64,000 bases of DNA from positions 62,001 through 126,000 of the forward strand of contig NZ_CP104166.1 in NCBI RefSeq assembly GCF_029982035.1. The letters run 5' to 3'. The notes beneath the pieces are model-generated. The model was not told the DNA's origin. It worked only from the letters and a program-made list of their open reading frames with translations, and made no database searches. How positions within the stretch are numbered: position 1 is the stretch's first letter; the number at the start of each line of letters is the position of its first letter. Positions 8,543 through 15,733 of this stretch are shown here, one piece after another. The position numbers and the translations under genes are program-made. The stretch is from Megaera polyxenophila (lineage in GTDB: Bacteria > Pseudomonadota > Alphaproteobacteria > Rickettsiales > Rickettsiaceae).

Positions 8543-10177
8543 ATGGCTAAAGGAAAAGAAGAAGGTAAAGAAAAGGAAAAAGTGAAAGAAAAGAATATTG
8601 CTGAGTCTCTAAATTCTTCTGAGTTAAATTTATTGGAAAAAATTTATGGGAATTTGTTAGTAAAAGCAGGAGAATCTTTACCCGATAAAGAAGTTATAAA
8701 ATTAGGTGATAAATACCTAACTTCAGAGAGTATGTTGGAGCTATTTTCTAAAAAGCCCGAAGAAGCTTATAAAGCACTGAGCGCCGCTAAGGAATTCAAT
8801 GATGGTATGTTTATTAAATTAATAGTTTATGAAGAAATATGTTCTAAAGGAAAATTTACTTTTAAGCATCCCGAGTATCTACTGAAATTAGTACAAGAAG
8901 GTAGTTTTAATCTACAAGACCCAATGCTCCTTGCATATGCGGTACGTCTTAGTAATGAAAAGCTCGCCCTATCTGTTACCAAAGAACTTGTTAAAAAAGG
9001 AGCTGTAATAGCTGATAATATTTTGTTTCATTCTTACAATAACCCTGATATTACCAAGTTCTTACTAATAGAAAAACCATCAATAATTACCTGCCAAAAT
9101 AATTTAATGGGAACTGATGCAGTAATCAAAAAAGTACAAACAAAAATTTTACAATCAACATCAAAAACAGAACAGCATAAATTCAAAACAACTTTAGAAT
9201 TATTAAAAGCTGCTAAAACCGGAGGTGAAGATTTAAATATAAAACTGGATATAATTTGCCCTCCTATTTTTGATAACGAATATAGTAAAAATTTTTTTGA
9301 AAAATATTCTGAGCTTTATAAAGCATTTGGTAAGTATGGTTTCTCTCTCCTTAATAATAAACAGATTGCACAAACATACCAGGTTATAGAAGAGATCATT
9401 AAAGCTGGAGGTAACCTTAAGGGCGTAAGTAAAGAATTTGAAAATTATGTTTGTGGTACTTCATCACCCGAAATTGTTAAATTGTTATTTAAAGAACCAA
9501 TCCCTCAGGATGTATCCAGTACCACTTCTACTACCACTACGAGCGTTAGCACAACTTCTAGCCTTGAAAAACCTTCTTCTAGCTCAGGCTCTAGTAGTAC
9601 TTCGGAGTCTTATACTACTACCGCTTATGATAGCACTCATGATAAAGCCAGGATAACTATTGATGAAATTAGCTATAATACCAAAATTACCGAAAATAAA
9701 GTCGAATTAAGAGATGCTACTAGCGATGAACTTGTCTGTACCGTTCAAATCGAAAATGGCCGGGTAAAATTAATTTACAGTTCACATGAAATTTATACAA
9801 TTGAAGAAGATGGATGGTTATTTCACAATATATGTGGAAGATTCTCAGGCTTTTTTGATAAGGGGTCACTACATAAAAGAGAGATTATCCATGTTTGTGA
9901 AAACCTACTTAAACAACAAGCAGGAGGAGCTACAGGGAACTCAGATTCCACTACTTTAAGTAGTTCAAGCTCGAGTAGTACTTCAGAACCTAAAACTGCA
10001 ATTACTTCGGTATCTGCTACTACCTTACCTTTAGGAGGTGACTATATTGATGGAGAGAACATGAGTACTACCGTAACTACTTCAAGCCTCATTACTCTGT
10101 CATCAAGTACTACTATAGAAAGTATCAGTGATGTATCTCTAGCGGGGGGAGACAGTAGTTCTACTGATGCAGCTTAA
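8543..10177 (+). CDS. Unknown protein with weak ankyrin-like region and Ser/Thr-rich linkers
   Basis: I do not recognise this 544-residue protein. It starts with a very basic/acidic Lys-Glu stretch (residues 1-20), then a helical region (about 20-320) with degenerate ankyrin-like spacing, for example LAYAVRLSNEKLALSVTKEL and KAGGNLKGVSKEF. A first Ser/Thr tract (about 328-360) and a second (about 475-500) flank a soluble domain of about 100 residues. The C-terminus is again Thr/Ser-rich. I prefer the ATG at 8543, because GAGGAG at 8531-8536 is six bases upstream, whereas a TTG at 8537 would abut it. It heads a four-gene plus-strand cluster with no signal peptide. The architecture suggests a host-directed or surface-exposed protein, but nothing proves that. 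Confidence 0.7.
   Translation: MAKGKEEGKEKEKVKEKNIAESLNSSELNLLEKIYGNLLVKAGESLPDKEVIKLGDKYLTSESMLELFSKKPEEAYKALSAAKEFNDGMFIKLIVYEEICSKGKFTFKHPEYLLKLVQEGSFNLQDPMLLAYAVRLSNEKLALSVTKELVKKGAVIADNILFHSYNNPDITKFLLIEKPSIITCQNNLMGTDAVIKKVQTKILQSTSKTEQHKFKTTLELLKAAKTGGEDLNIKLDIICPPIFDNEYSKNFFEKYSELYKAFGKYGFSLLNNKQIAQTYQVIEEIIKAGGNLKGVSKEFENYVCGTSSPEIVKLLFKEPIPQDVSSTTSTTTTSVSTTSSLEKPSSSSGSSSTSESYTTTAYDSTHDKARITIDEISYNTKITENKVELRDATSDELVCTVQIENGRVKLIYSSHEIYTIEEDGWLFHNICGRFSGFFDKGSLHKREIIHVCENLLKQQAGGATGNSDSTTLSSSSSSSTSEPKTAITSVSATTLPLGGDYIDGENMSTTVTTSSLITLSSSTTIESISDVSLAGGDSSSTDAA
9542..9603 (+). repeat. 62-bp exact direct repeat, copy 1 (Ser/Thr linker)
   Basis: This segment is identical to 10690-10751 in the neighbouring gene, in the same orientation and reading frame. 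It encodes the SVSTTSSLEKPSSSSGSSS tract. Bases on either side are also similar but not identical. The perfect match at synonymous positions points to recent duplication or gene conversion between the two neighbours. Confidence 0.9.
10025..10084 (+). repeat. 60-bp near-identical direct repeat, copy 1 (LPLGGDYIDGE motif)
   Basis: This segment matches 10789-10848 with a few substitutions, in frame in both genes, and encodes LPLGGDYIDGE followed by a Thr/Val-rich stretch. Together with the 62-bp repeat it shows that the two genes share a modular C-terminal tail. Confidence 0.85.
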
Positions 10178-10209
10178 ACAAGCGCACTAAAAACATATAA
10201 CAATGTTTA

Positions 10210-10262
10210 CCAGAGTTTAGGGTACACCAATATTGCTGGACTAAAAGTACCTTAAACTCTGG
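10210..10262. repeat. Long imperfect inverted repeat between two accessory genes
   Basis: The arms at 10210-10225 and 10247-10262 are complementary at 15 of 16 positions (CCAGAGTTTAGGGTAC against GTACCTTAAACTCTGG), with a 21-base loop. It lies between the stop of the first accessory gene and the start of the next. No T-tract follows, so it is not a standard terminator. It may be a mobile palindrome, a protein-binding site or an mRNA-processing structure. Confidence 0.6.
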
Positions 10263-10302
10263 CGCAGCATATAATCAAGTAATTTAATTTAGGCCTAATA
10301 TT

Positions 10303-10980
10303 ATGTCAAAAGAAAAAGAAGAAGGAGAGTATTTTATATCACTTTACGAAACCTTATACAAATTTAATATCAATCCGATAGAAGCTGCAGGATTCAAAGG
10401 GGGAAAATACGGGCAGGCCATTATTGATGCTGTAGGTTCAGGACAAACCTTAGCTGGCTTAACCAAAGATCAGCAAATTTATATGATAGAAGTAATGAAA
10501 AATATATTGTACCCTAAAAGCAGAGAGCAAGAGGAAGAAGGTGGTTCAATTCCAAATTTAAAATTTTTAAAAAATCTACCCAAGAGTTTTACAGATTCAC
10601 TAAATGAATCTGCCCATTCCGTATTAGAATACTACATCCAAGGCCAAGATTCCAGCAGCAATTCTAGTACCACTTCGACTACTACTACTAGCGTTAGCAC
10701 AACTTCTAGCCTTGAAAAACCTTCTTCTAGCTCAGGCTCTAGTAGTACTTCAGAACTTCAAACTACTACTGCAGTATCCACTGCTGTTTTACCTTTAGGC
10801 GGTGACTATATTGATGGAGAGAGCATGAACCCTACCGTAACTACTTCACGTACTGTTACAACCATAGCTACTTTGCACTCCAGTACTATATTATTTTCTC
10901 CATTAGATCCAATAGTCGCTGCTACACAAGATACCAGTACAGAGCTAACCGGGCAAAACCCAACAGCTGCTACAGAGTAA
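10303..10980 (+). CDS. Unknown Ser/Thr-rich protein sharing its tail with the upstream gene
   Basis: The 225-residue protein is not recognised. Residues 1-110 form a mostly helical, mixed-charge domain (starts MSKEKEEGEYF). From about residue 118 it becomes a Ser/Thr-rich tail that repeats, nearly word for word, the two linker modules of the gene before it (SVSTTSSLEKPSSSS and LPLGGDYIDGE). The N-terminal domains of the two proteins are not obviously related, so the tail looks like an exchangeable module. There is no signal peptide or membrane helix. It is separated from the upstream gene by a long inverted repeat and from the next gene by only five bases, so the last three genes may be co-transcribed. 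Confidence 0.65.
   Translation: MSKEKEEGEYFISLYETLYKFNINPIEAAGFKGGKYGQAIIDAVGSGQTLAGLTKDQQIYMIEVMKNILYPKSREQEEEGGSIPNLKFLKNLPKSFTDSLNESAHSVLEYYIQGQDSSSNSSTTSTTTTSVSTTSSLEKPSSSSGSSSTSELQTTTAVSTAVLPLGGDYIDGESMNPTVTTSRTVTTIATLHSSTILFSPLDPIVAATQDTSTELTGQNPTAATE
10690..10751 (+). repeat. 62-bp exact direct repeat, copy 2 (Ser/Thr linker)
   Basis: This is the second copy of 9542-9603, in the tail of the 225-residue gene and in the same reading frame. Confidence 0.9.
10789..10848 (+). repeat. 60-bp near-identical direct repeat, copy 2 (LPLGGDYIDGE motif)
   Basis: This is the second copy of 10025-10084. The spacing between the two repeat modules is short here (37 bases) but over 400 bases in the upstream gene, where an extra domain sits between them. 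Confidence 0.85.
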
Positions 10981-10985
10981 TCGAA

Positions 10986-11279
10986 ATGACCAAAAGAAAA
11001 TTATCTGAAGAAGCAAATAATTTAAAACTACCAGATTTGAATACATTTAACATATCTTTGGAAATCTCTGAATCTTCCGATTACATACTTTTTGTGCGCA
11101 ATCAACAGGATGATGAAAAAAGCAAAACATTAGAAAAACTTTGGCAAGAAGGAAAAAGAGCAACAGATAAGCTCCTTGAATTGTTAAAATCCCCAATTAT
11201 AGATGATGTAGCCGTTACTGCCCAGCCAATTGGTGAAAGCAGTGAAACTCACATAGCAGATGACGACCAAACACAGTAA
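10986..11279 (+). CDS. Small unknown protein of the accessory cluster
   Basis: This 97-residue protein is not recognised. It is hydrophilic and mostly acidic, with a basic start (MTKRKLSEE), a central predicted helix (about 50-70: DDEKSKTLEKLWQEGKRAT) and a polar, acidic C-terminus (SSETHIADDDQTQ). It has no cysteine, membrane segment or signal peptide. It follows the previous gene by five bases and precedes the next by 25, suggesting one transcript. The SSET-containing end resembles the end of the following protein (SSETNDSV). The short length makes it the least certain gene of the cluster, although its frame is open and its codon use is like that of its neighbours. Confidence 0.5.
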   Translation: MTKRKLSEEANNLKLPDLNTFNISLEISESSDYILFVRNQQDDEKSKTLEKLWQEGKRATDKLLELLKSPIIDDVAVTAQPIGESSETHIADDDQTQ

Positions 11280-11304
11280 TTAAAAAAACTAATAGTAGAA
11301 AATT

Positions 11305-12051
11305 ATGACTAAAACAAAAGAAGATAGTTGGAAAATTATTTTGAAAAAACGCTTTGAGGATGACATTTATAAAAAATTTCGTAAGTCCTGCATAGATGAT
11401 TTTCTAGAAAAAGAATATAATCATTGGAAAAAAGATTTTAGCTTAAGTAAACAAACATTTATTAAATGCTACACTTCTCAATCAGGTGAATGGCTATATG
11501 CCCCGGATTTGCCTAATTATATGAGTAAAAATTTTGTTTGTGATAAAAATTTTGATCCATTAGCAGATGGCAGCACTATATTTCCAGGTACTGGAAAACC
11601 CTTCCAAATTTTTAGAGCTCAGAAGCCTACAAATGAATGGGAAAAGCTTTTTCCTAATTTTATTGTTAAGGATTCTGATACTCGTTCTATAATCAGTGAT
11701 TATGATGTTATTAAAAGCACTATGTCAAAAATTGTTGGATCTCTGATTCCCGGGATACTTAAAAATATAAAAAACTTCATTGAAAAAGGGGTTACTATGA
11801 AAGGTGTATCCCCAGACTTACAGAAACAAACTGTAAATTTAATAATTTATTCAGCAGATCATGAAAAAAATAAGGAAGCTGCTGATTTGTTAAAGCTGTT
11901 TCTTGGTAATCAAACGTTTAAAGAGGCCCTAGAACCATCATGCCTTACAAAGTTAATTGCTAGAGAATCAGCTATTACAGGACTCGATTTATCATCTGCT
12001 GAGATAGTAATTATCGGTGAACATTCATCAGAAACAAACGATAGCGTATGA
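11305..12051 (+). CDS. Unknown protein with C-terminal segment related to the first cluster gene
   Basis: The 248-residue protein is not recognised. The N-terminal half is basic and rich in aromatic residues (residues 10-100, including FRKSCIDDFLEKEYNHWKK). The C-terminal half contains FIEKGVTMKGVSPDLQ followed by a leucine-rich helix (EAADLLKLFLGNQ). This matches the pattern IIKAGGNLKGVSKEFE then PEIVKLLFKEP in the first gene of the cluster (near its residues 285-325). Both look like divergent ankyrin-type helix pairs. This links the first and last genes of the cluster as relatives. It lacks the Ser/Thr tail and ends convergent with an MFS gene nine bases away. Confidence 0.6.
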   Translation: MTKTKEDSWKIILKKRFEDDIYKKFRKSCIDDFLEKEYNHWKKDFSLSKQTFIKCYTSQSGEWLYAPDLPNYMSKNFVCDKNFDPLADGSTIFPGTGKPFQIFRAQKPTNEWEKLFPNFIVKDSDTRSIISDYDVIKSTMSKIVGSLIPGILKNIKNFIEKGVTMKGVSPDLQKQTVNLIIYSADHEKNKEAADLLKLFLGNQTFKEALEPSCLTKLIARESAITGLDLSSAEIVIIGEHSSETNDSV

Positions 12052-12060
12052 TTTTTACTA

Positions 12061-13239
12061 TTACCGGGCTATCCCTTTAAGATAGCCTAGGGAGTATAGA
12101 TAAAGCGTTATCAATAATCCTGTTAGCATCATAATAATAAGAGCTATACCAATAACAAAGAAATTACCGTAATATAACTTGCTAACTATACTAAGGGAAA
12201 CAGAAGTAAATATCAATCTAACAGAATGGATTACTACCGACGCTTTACCCATATGATTTGTTATGGCAGTTAAGGCATTAGCGTATAAAAAATTAATCAA
12301 AAATGCCGTCCCGACTGTTAAAATAGCCATAGCCGCAGTAATGATTTTCGGCTCATCTATTCCCGTTAATACAATTATAAACTGGCATATTATACTAATA
12401 AAGCACATCACTATGCTAAACAAGAAACAATTTTTACAGCCAAATTTATCAACTATTAACCCATTCATCAAACTTATGATCCCAAATATTATGGCTAATA
12501 TATTTTTATACCACATATATTCAATAAGAGGCACTCCTAAATCATTAACATAATAAATAGGCGACATGCTAATAAATACCCAATAAGGGGCTATAATAAA
12601 GCATAAAGCCCCTGTAAATATCATTAATTTACGGGACTTAATTAAGGTAAAATATTCTTTAAATGGTAAGAAAACCGTGATTTTACCATTTACTTTGTTA
12701 CTAGCCTCTACAACCTTGTAACTCAAAACCCAGGCAATAAGGGCCATAACAAAAACTGCTAAAAAATTAAAGCGCCAACTAGTATACATACCTAGATAAC
12801 TACCAATAGTTGGTGCCATAGTCATAATTAAGGTAATAGAACCATTAATTAATCCTAGCCTTGTTAGCTGATCTCGGAATTTACTAGTCTCAATTAGAAT
12901 TACATAACTTAGTACCGTTGGACCGGCAATAGTAAGCCCTTGAACAAACCGGCCAAATAATACCAAACCATAATTACCGGCTAACGCACAGAGTAAAGTC
13001 GCAGCCGCAAATATAGCTAAACTGCTTATAATTATTATGCGGTAATTGAATTTATCACCCAAAAAGCCTGCTATTAATCCACCAAGACAATATCCTATAA
13101 AGTTTAAACTTAAAGATAGTTGCACTTCAAAGGGAGATAAGCCAAAATGTTTTTGTAATACAGGAATACAAGGAATAAAAAAATCTGCTTCTGACCTGGA
13201 AATAATACAGATAGTCAGGACAGTAATAAATAATAACAT
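12061..13239 (-). CDS. MFS transporter, Bcr/CflA-like drug exporter
   Basis: The 392-residue protein has about twelve membrane segments. The loop between helices 2 and 3 reads GFLGDKFNYRII, a good match to the MFS motif A (GxLaDrxGrkxxl). Segment 5 carries VLSYVILIETSKFRD and GSYLGMYTSWRFNF, as in the Bcr/CflA drug-resistance subfamily (DHA1), which expels small molecules by proton antiport. The substrate is unknown. The last codons contain a perfect 7-bp palindrome (12067-12087) that could form a hairpin in either transcript. The gene ends nine bases from the convergent accessory cluster and starts 52 bases downstream of ppa on the same strand. Confidence 0.82.
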   Translation of the reverse strand: MLLFITVLTICIISRSEADFFIPCIPVLQKHFGLSPFEVQLSLSLNFIGYCLGGLIAGFLGDKFNYRIIIISSLAIFAAATLLCALAGNYGLVLFGRFVQGLTIAGPTVLSYVILIETSKFRDQLTRLGLINGSITLIMTMAPTIGSYLGMYTSWRFNFLAVFVMALIAWVLSYKVVEASNKVNGKITVFLPFKEYFTLIKSRKLMIFTGALCFIIAPYWVFISMSPIYYVNDLGVPLIEYMWYKNILAIIFGIISLMNGLIVDKFGCKNCFLFSIVMCFISIICQFIIVLTGIDEPKIITAAMAILTVGTAFLINFLYANALTAITNHMGKASVVIHSVRLIFTSVSLSIVSKLYYGNFFVIGIALIIMMLTGLLITLYLYSLGYLKGIAR

Positions 13240-13291
13240 TTACCTATATTTTATTGATTTTAGGAGTTTTTCATCCTGTTTTTTGCAATAA

Positions 13292-13813
13292 TTATTTAGC
13301 TCTCGTAATCGCTTCTTCAATTAAGTCTAAAGCTTTCTTAGCATTTTCCCAACCGACGATCCTCACCCATTTACCTTTTTCAAGTTTTTTATAATTTTCA
13401 AAGAAATGGTTTATCCTATCTTTAGTTATTTGCGGGACATCATCAATATCCTTGATACTTTCAAACGTTACATCTATTTTATTAATAGGTACAGCAAGAA
13501 TTTTTTCATCTATACCGGATTCATCTTCCATAATTAAAACACCAACCGGCCTTACTCTAATAATAGCCCCCGGAATAATAGGATATTGGCTCATCACAAG
13601 CACGTCTGCCGGATCTCCATCTTGGGAAAGAGTATGAGGAATAAATCCGTAATTACAAGGATAAAACATAGGCGTTTGCATAAACCTATCGACCATGATT
13701 GCTCCAATCTCCTTATCAAATTCGTATTTCACAGGATTATCATTCATCGGTATTTCAATGATAACATTAAAGGCATTATCTTTGGTTTTTGCTGGGATTT
13801 TATCTATAAACAT
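13292..13813 (-). CDS. ppa: Inorganic pyrophosphatase, family I
   Basis: This soluble enzyme hydrolyses pyrophosphate and so drives biosynthetic reactions. The 173 residues carry the family I signature DGDPADVLV with its metal-binding aspartates (near residues 65-70), the upstream EIPMND...KYEFDKE segment with substrate residues, and YPCNYGFIP. The length is normal for bacteria. An IS630 end lies only 52 bases upstream of the start codon, so the original promoter has probably been displaced and expression may now depend on sequence inside the element. Confidence 0.95.
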   Translation of the reverse strand: MFIDKIPAKTKDNAFNVIIEIPMNDNPVKYEFDKEIGAIMVDRFMQTPMFYPCNYGFIPHTLSQDGDPADVLVMSQYPIIPGAIIRVRPVGVLIMEDESGIDEKILAVPINKIDVTFESIKDIDDVPQITKDRINHFFENYKKLEKGKWVRIVGWENAKKALDLIEEAITRAK

Positions 13814-13865
13814 AATTATTCACGTAAGCAATTTACTATCTGGTTTTTTATTTAATAGATATCTA

Positions 13866-14948
13866 TTAACCCACCAATTAAATACCCGACATAACTATTG
13901 CCAAGAAGGAAGGAATTTGTATAATGCAATAATGTCAAAAAGTGAAGATTTTAGGAAATTATCAATAAGCGCACAAGCGTCGATGAGAAAGATTGCTCTA
14001 AAACTAGTAAAAAGAGGAGAGAGTCAATCGTCGGTAGGTGAATTAATAGGAGTGAGTCGCCAGACAGTAAATGAATGGGTAAGGAGGGAAAAGAGAGGCG
14101 ACAAGTACGCAATTAGTGGGAAGTTAAGAGGTAGAAAGATAGGAGAGAAAAGGCTTATAACCGAAGATCAAAGTAAAATAATACAAGGGTACGTAAATAT
14201 CTCTAGACCAGAAGATCACAATATCAAATCAGCATTATGGTCAAGAAAATCAGTTAATGCACTCATCAAAAAACATTGTGGATTTTTTCTTCCCCTAAGT
14301 ACAATAGGCGAATATTTAAGAAGATGGGGGTATACTGCACAAAAGCCAAAGAAGTTAGCATATGAGCAGCAACCCAAAAGGGTTCAATTTTGGTTAGATG
14401 AAGAATATCCGTCAATAGCCAAGCAAGCAGAATATGAAAAGGCAGAAATACATTGGTGCGACGAAGTAGGGATAAAACAAGAGTGTCAGGTATTACAAAG
14501 CTATTCTTTAAAAGGAAAAACCCCTGTTGTGATTCATAAATCGAAGAGATTTAGTATAAACATGATATCCACTGTTACAAATAACGGTAAGCTAAGGTTT
14601 ATGCTGTACGAAGAGACACTAAAAACAAATGTATTTATAGAATTTTTACGGAGGTTGGTAAAATACTCCAAGAAAAAAATCTTCTTAATCCTAGATAATC
14701 TCAAGGTTCATCATAGCAAAAAAGTACAAATATGGACTCGGAAACATAAAAAGAAAATTTCTTTATTTTTTCTGCCTCCGTATACTCCGCAACATAATCC
14801 GGATGAATATTTAAACAACGATTTAAAAAGAAATGTAAATAGGAAACATATACCTCTTACAAAATCTGAACTCCAAGGGAATTTAAAATCTTACCTAAGG
14901 ACTCTGCAAAATAACCCAGAACATATCAAAAGATTATTTCAGGCGAAA
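13866..14948 (+). mobile_element. IS630-family element, copy 1 (right end lost)
   Basis: The left terminal repeat begins at 13866 directly after a TA (13864-13865) and reads TTAACCCACCAATTAAATAC. TA is the usual IS630 target. The element matches copy 3 (61483-62611) up to 14948 and then stops, so about 45 bases including the right terminal repeat are missing. The sequence that follows is the end of an IS3-type element, which apparently inserted into, or recombined with, this copy. Confidence 0.9.
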
Positions 14949-14978
14949 TATAATGGTACCCAAAAACTGGACTGCTAA
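13932..14978 (+). CDS. IS630-family transposase (C-terminus replaced)
   Basis: This DDE transposase has an N-terminal helix-turn-helix (VGELIGVSRQTVNEWVRR) and a C-terminal catalytic domain with CDEVGI, LILDNLKVHH and YTPQHNPDEYLNND, which supply the D-D-E residues. I take the ATG at 13932, the same start as in the intact copy 3. Upstream codons in the same frame belong to the terminal repeat and the ppa upstream region. The last six native residues (EVKYAA) are replaced by about nine from the adjoining IS3 end. The catalytic core is complete, so the protein may still work and could act on the other copies in trans. Confidence 0.88.
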   Translation: MSKSEDFRKLSISAQASMRKIALKLVKRGESQSSVGELIGVSRQTVNEWVRREKRGDKYAISGKLRGRKIGEKRLITEDQSKIIQGYVNISRPEDHNIKSALWSRKSVNALIKKHCGFFLPLSTIGEYLRRWGYTAQKPKKLAYEQQPKRVQFWLDEEYPSIAKQAEYEKAEIHWCDEVGIKQECQVLQSYSLKGKTPVVIHKSKRFSINMISTVTNNGKLRFMLYEETLKTNVFIEFLRRLVKYSKKKIFLILDNLKVHHSKKVQIWTRKHKKKISLFFLPPYTPQHNPDEYLNNDLKRNVNRKHIPLTKSELQGNLKSYLRTLQNNPEHIKRLFQAKYNGTQKLDC

Positions 14979-15024
14979 AAATGAAGAATGAGATATAATT
15001 TCACAACAAGGAAATGGAAATTAT

Positions 15025-15324
15025 ATGTCTAAAAAAGCGAAGCAATATAGTGCGACGGAAAAAACAAAAATTGTTATAGAAGCAATAAAAGCTGAAATGA
15101 CAATAGCACAAATAAGCAGTAAGTACGGGGTTCATGCAACTCAAATACAAGCATGGAAAAAAAGAGGTATAGAAAATTTAGTTAGTGGTTTTCAAGTTAA
15201 GCCGGCAACAAAAGATCCAGACAATCAAGATTTGATAAAACAATTATATGAACAAATAGGACAGTTAAGCGTTGAGCGTGACTGGCTGAAAAAAAAATCT
15301 ACATTGTTTGGACTTGGAAACTAG
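15025..15324 (+). CDS. IS3-family transposase OrfA (helix-turn-helix subunit)
   Basis: This 99-residue protein has the HTH_Tnp_1 domain of IS3 OrfA: a start YSATEKTKIVIEAI, a recognition helix near ISSKYGVHATQIQAWKKR, and a C-terminal leucine-zipper-like coiled coil (DLIKQLYEQIGQLSVERDWL). It overlaps orfB by 17 bases. A run of nine A near 15289-15298 is the expected site of programmed -1 frameshifting that makes the OrfAB fusion transposase in this family. Since orfB is truncated, only OrfA could still be made in full. Confidence 0.85.
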   Translation: MSKKAKQYSATEKTKIVIEAIKAEMTIAQISSKYGVHATQIQAWKKRGIENLVSGFQVKPATKDPDNQDLIKQLYEQIGQLSVERDWLKKKSTLFGLGN

Positions 15325-15731
15325 GAAAAGTATGATTGATAATAATTGTATAAATCTAAGCATTGTTAGGCAATGCGATCTACTTTTAATTAATAAATCT
15401 ACTTATTATTACAAGGCAAAAGGAATAACTACAAGAGACTTAGAAATAATGAAAGTAATTGATGAAATCTATACAGAGCATCCGTATTTCGGGGCCAGAA
15501 GAATGTCCAAGCATCTTGTACCGTTTGGAATTGTTATTGGTCGCAAAGCGGTAAGTCGTTATTACGGAATAATGTCAATAGAAGCCATTTATCCTAAAAT
15601 GAATTTAAGCAAGCGCAACCAAGCTCATAAGGTATATCCTTATCTTTTAAAAGGCGTTGAAATTACTAAGACAAATCAGGTATGGAGCACCGATATAACT
15701 TATATTAGAATGGCACAAGGATTTGTATATC
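15308..15731 (+). pseudogene. IS3-family transposase OrfB, truncated
   Basis: The readable part (about 141 codons) shows the IS3 OrfB start (SKSTYYYK-like segment, here INKSTYYYKAKG), the HTH_21 region (IYTEHPYFGARRMSKHL) and the beginning of the rve integrase core (QVWSTDITYIR) with the first catalytic aspartate. The frame then runs into IS630 copy 2, so the second Asp and the Glu are missing. No continuation is found downstream of that IS630. It cannot encode an active transposase. Confidence 0.88.
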
Positions 15732-15733
15732 TA

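Larger units (their letters stand above)
14954..15731 (+). mobile_element. IS3-family element, left part only
   Basis: The left end TGGTACCCAAAAACTGGAC is of the IS3 type (TG start). It is followed by orfA and orfB in overlapping frames. The element is cut at about 15731 by IS630 copy 2, inserted at a TA. The rest of orfB and the right end do not resume on the other side of that IS630, so the right half has been deleted or moved. Confidence 0.85.

Noticed and set aside
9438..9656. A 72-codon Leu-rich frame inside the first accessory gene
   Set aside because: It is the shifted reading of Ser/Thr-rich codons. The main frame has the ribosome binding site and full-length continuity.
10641..10760. 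Possible CRISPR-like or tandem DNA repeat array in the Ser/Thr tract
   Set aside because: The repetition is of codons for Ser and Thr, not of regularly spaced identical units with unique spacers.
12067..12087. GGCTATC/GATAGCC palindrome at the end of the MFS gene
   Set aside because: It could be a bidirectional terminator for the convergent genes, but it lies within codons and lacks a T-tract on either side, so I did not list it as a feature.
13586..13855. Plus-strand frames opposite ppa and leading into the IS630 transposase frame
   Set aside because: ppa on the minus strand has all family motifs. The extended transposase frame from 13695 is an accidental fusion; the true start is at 13932 as in the other copies.
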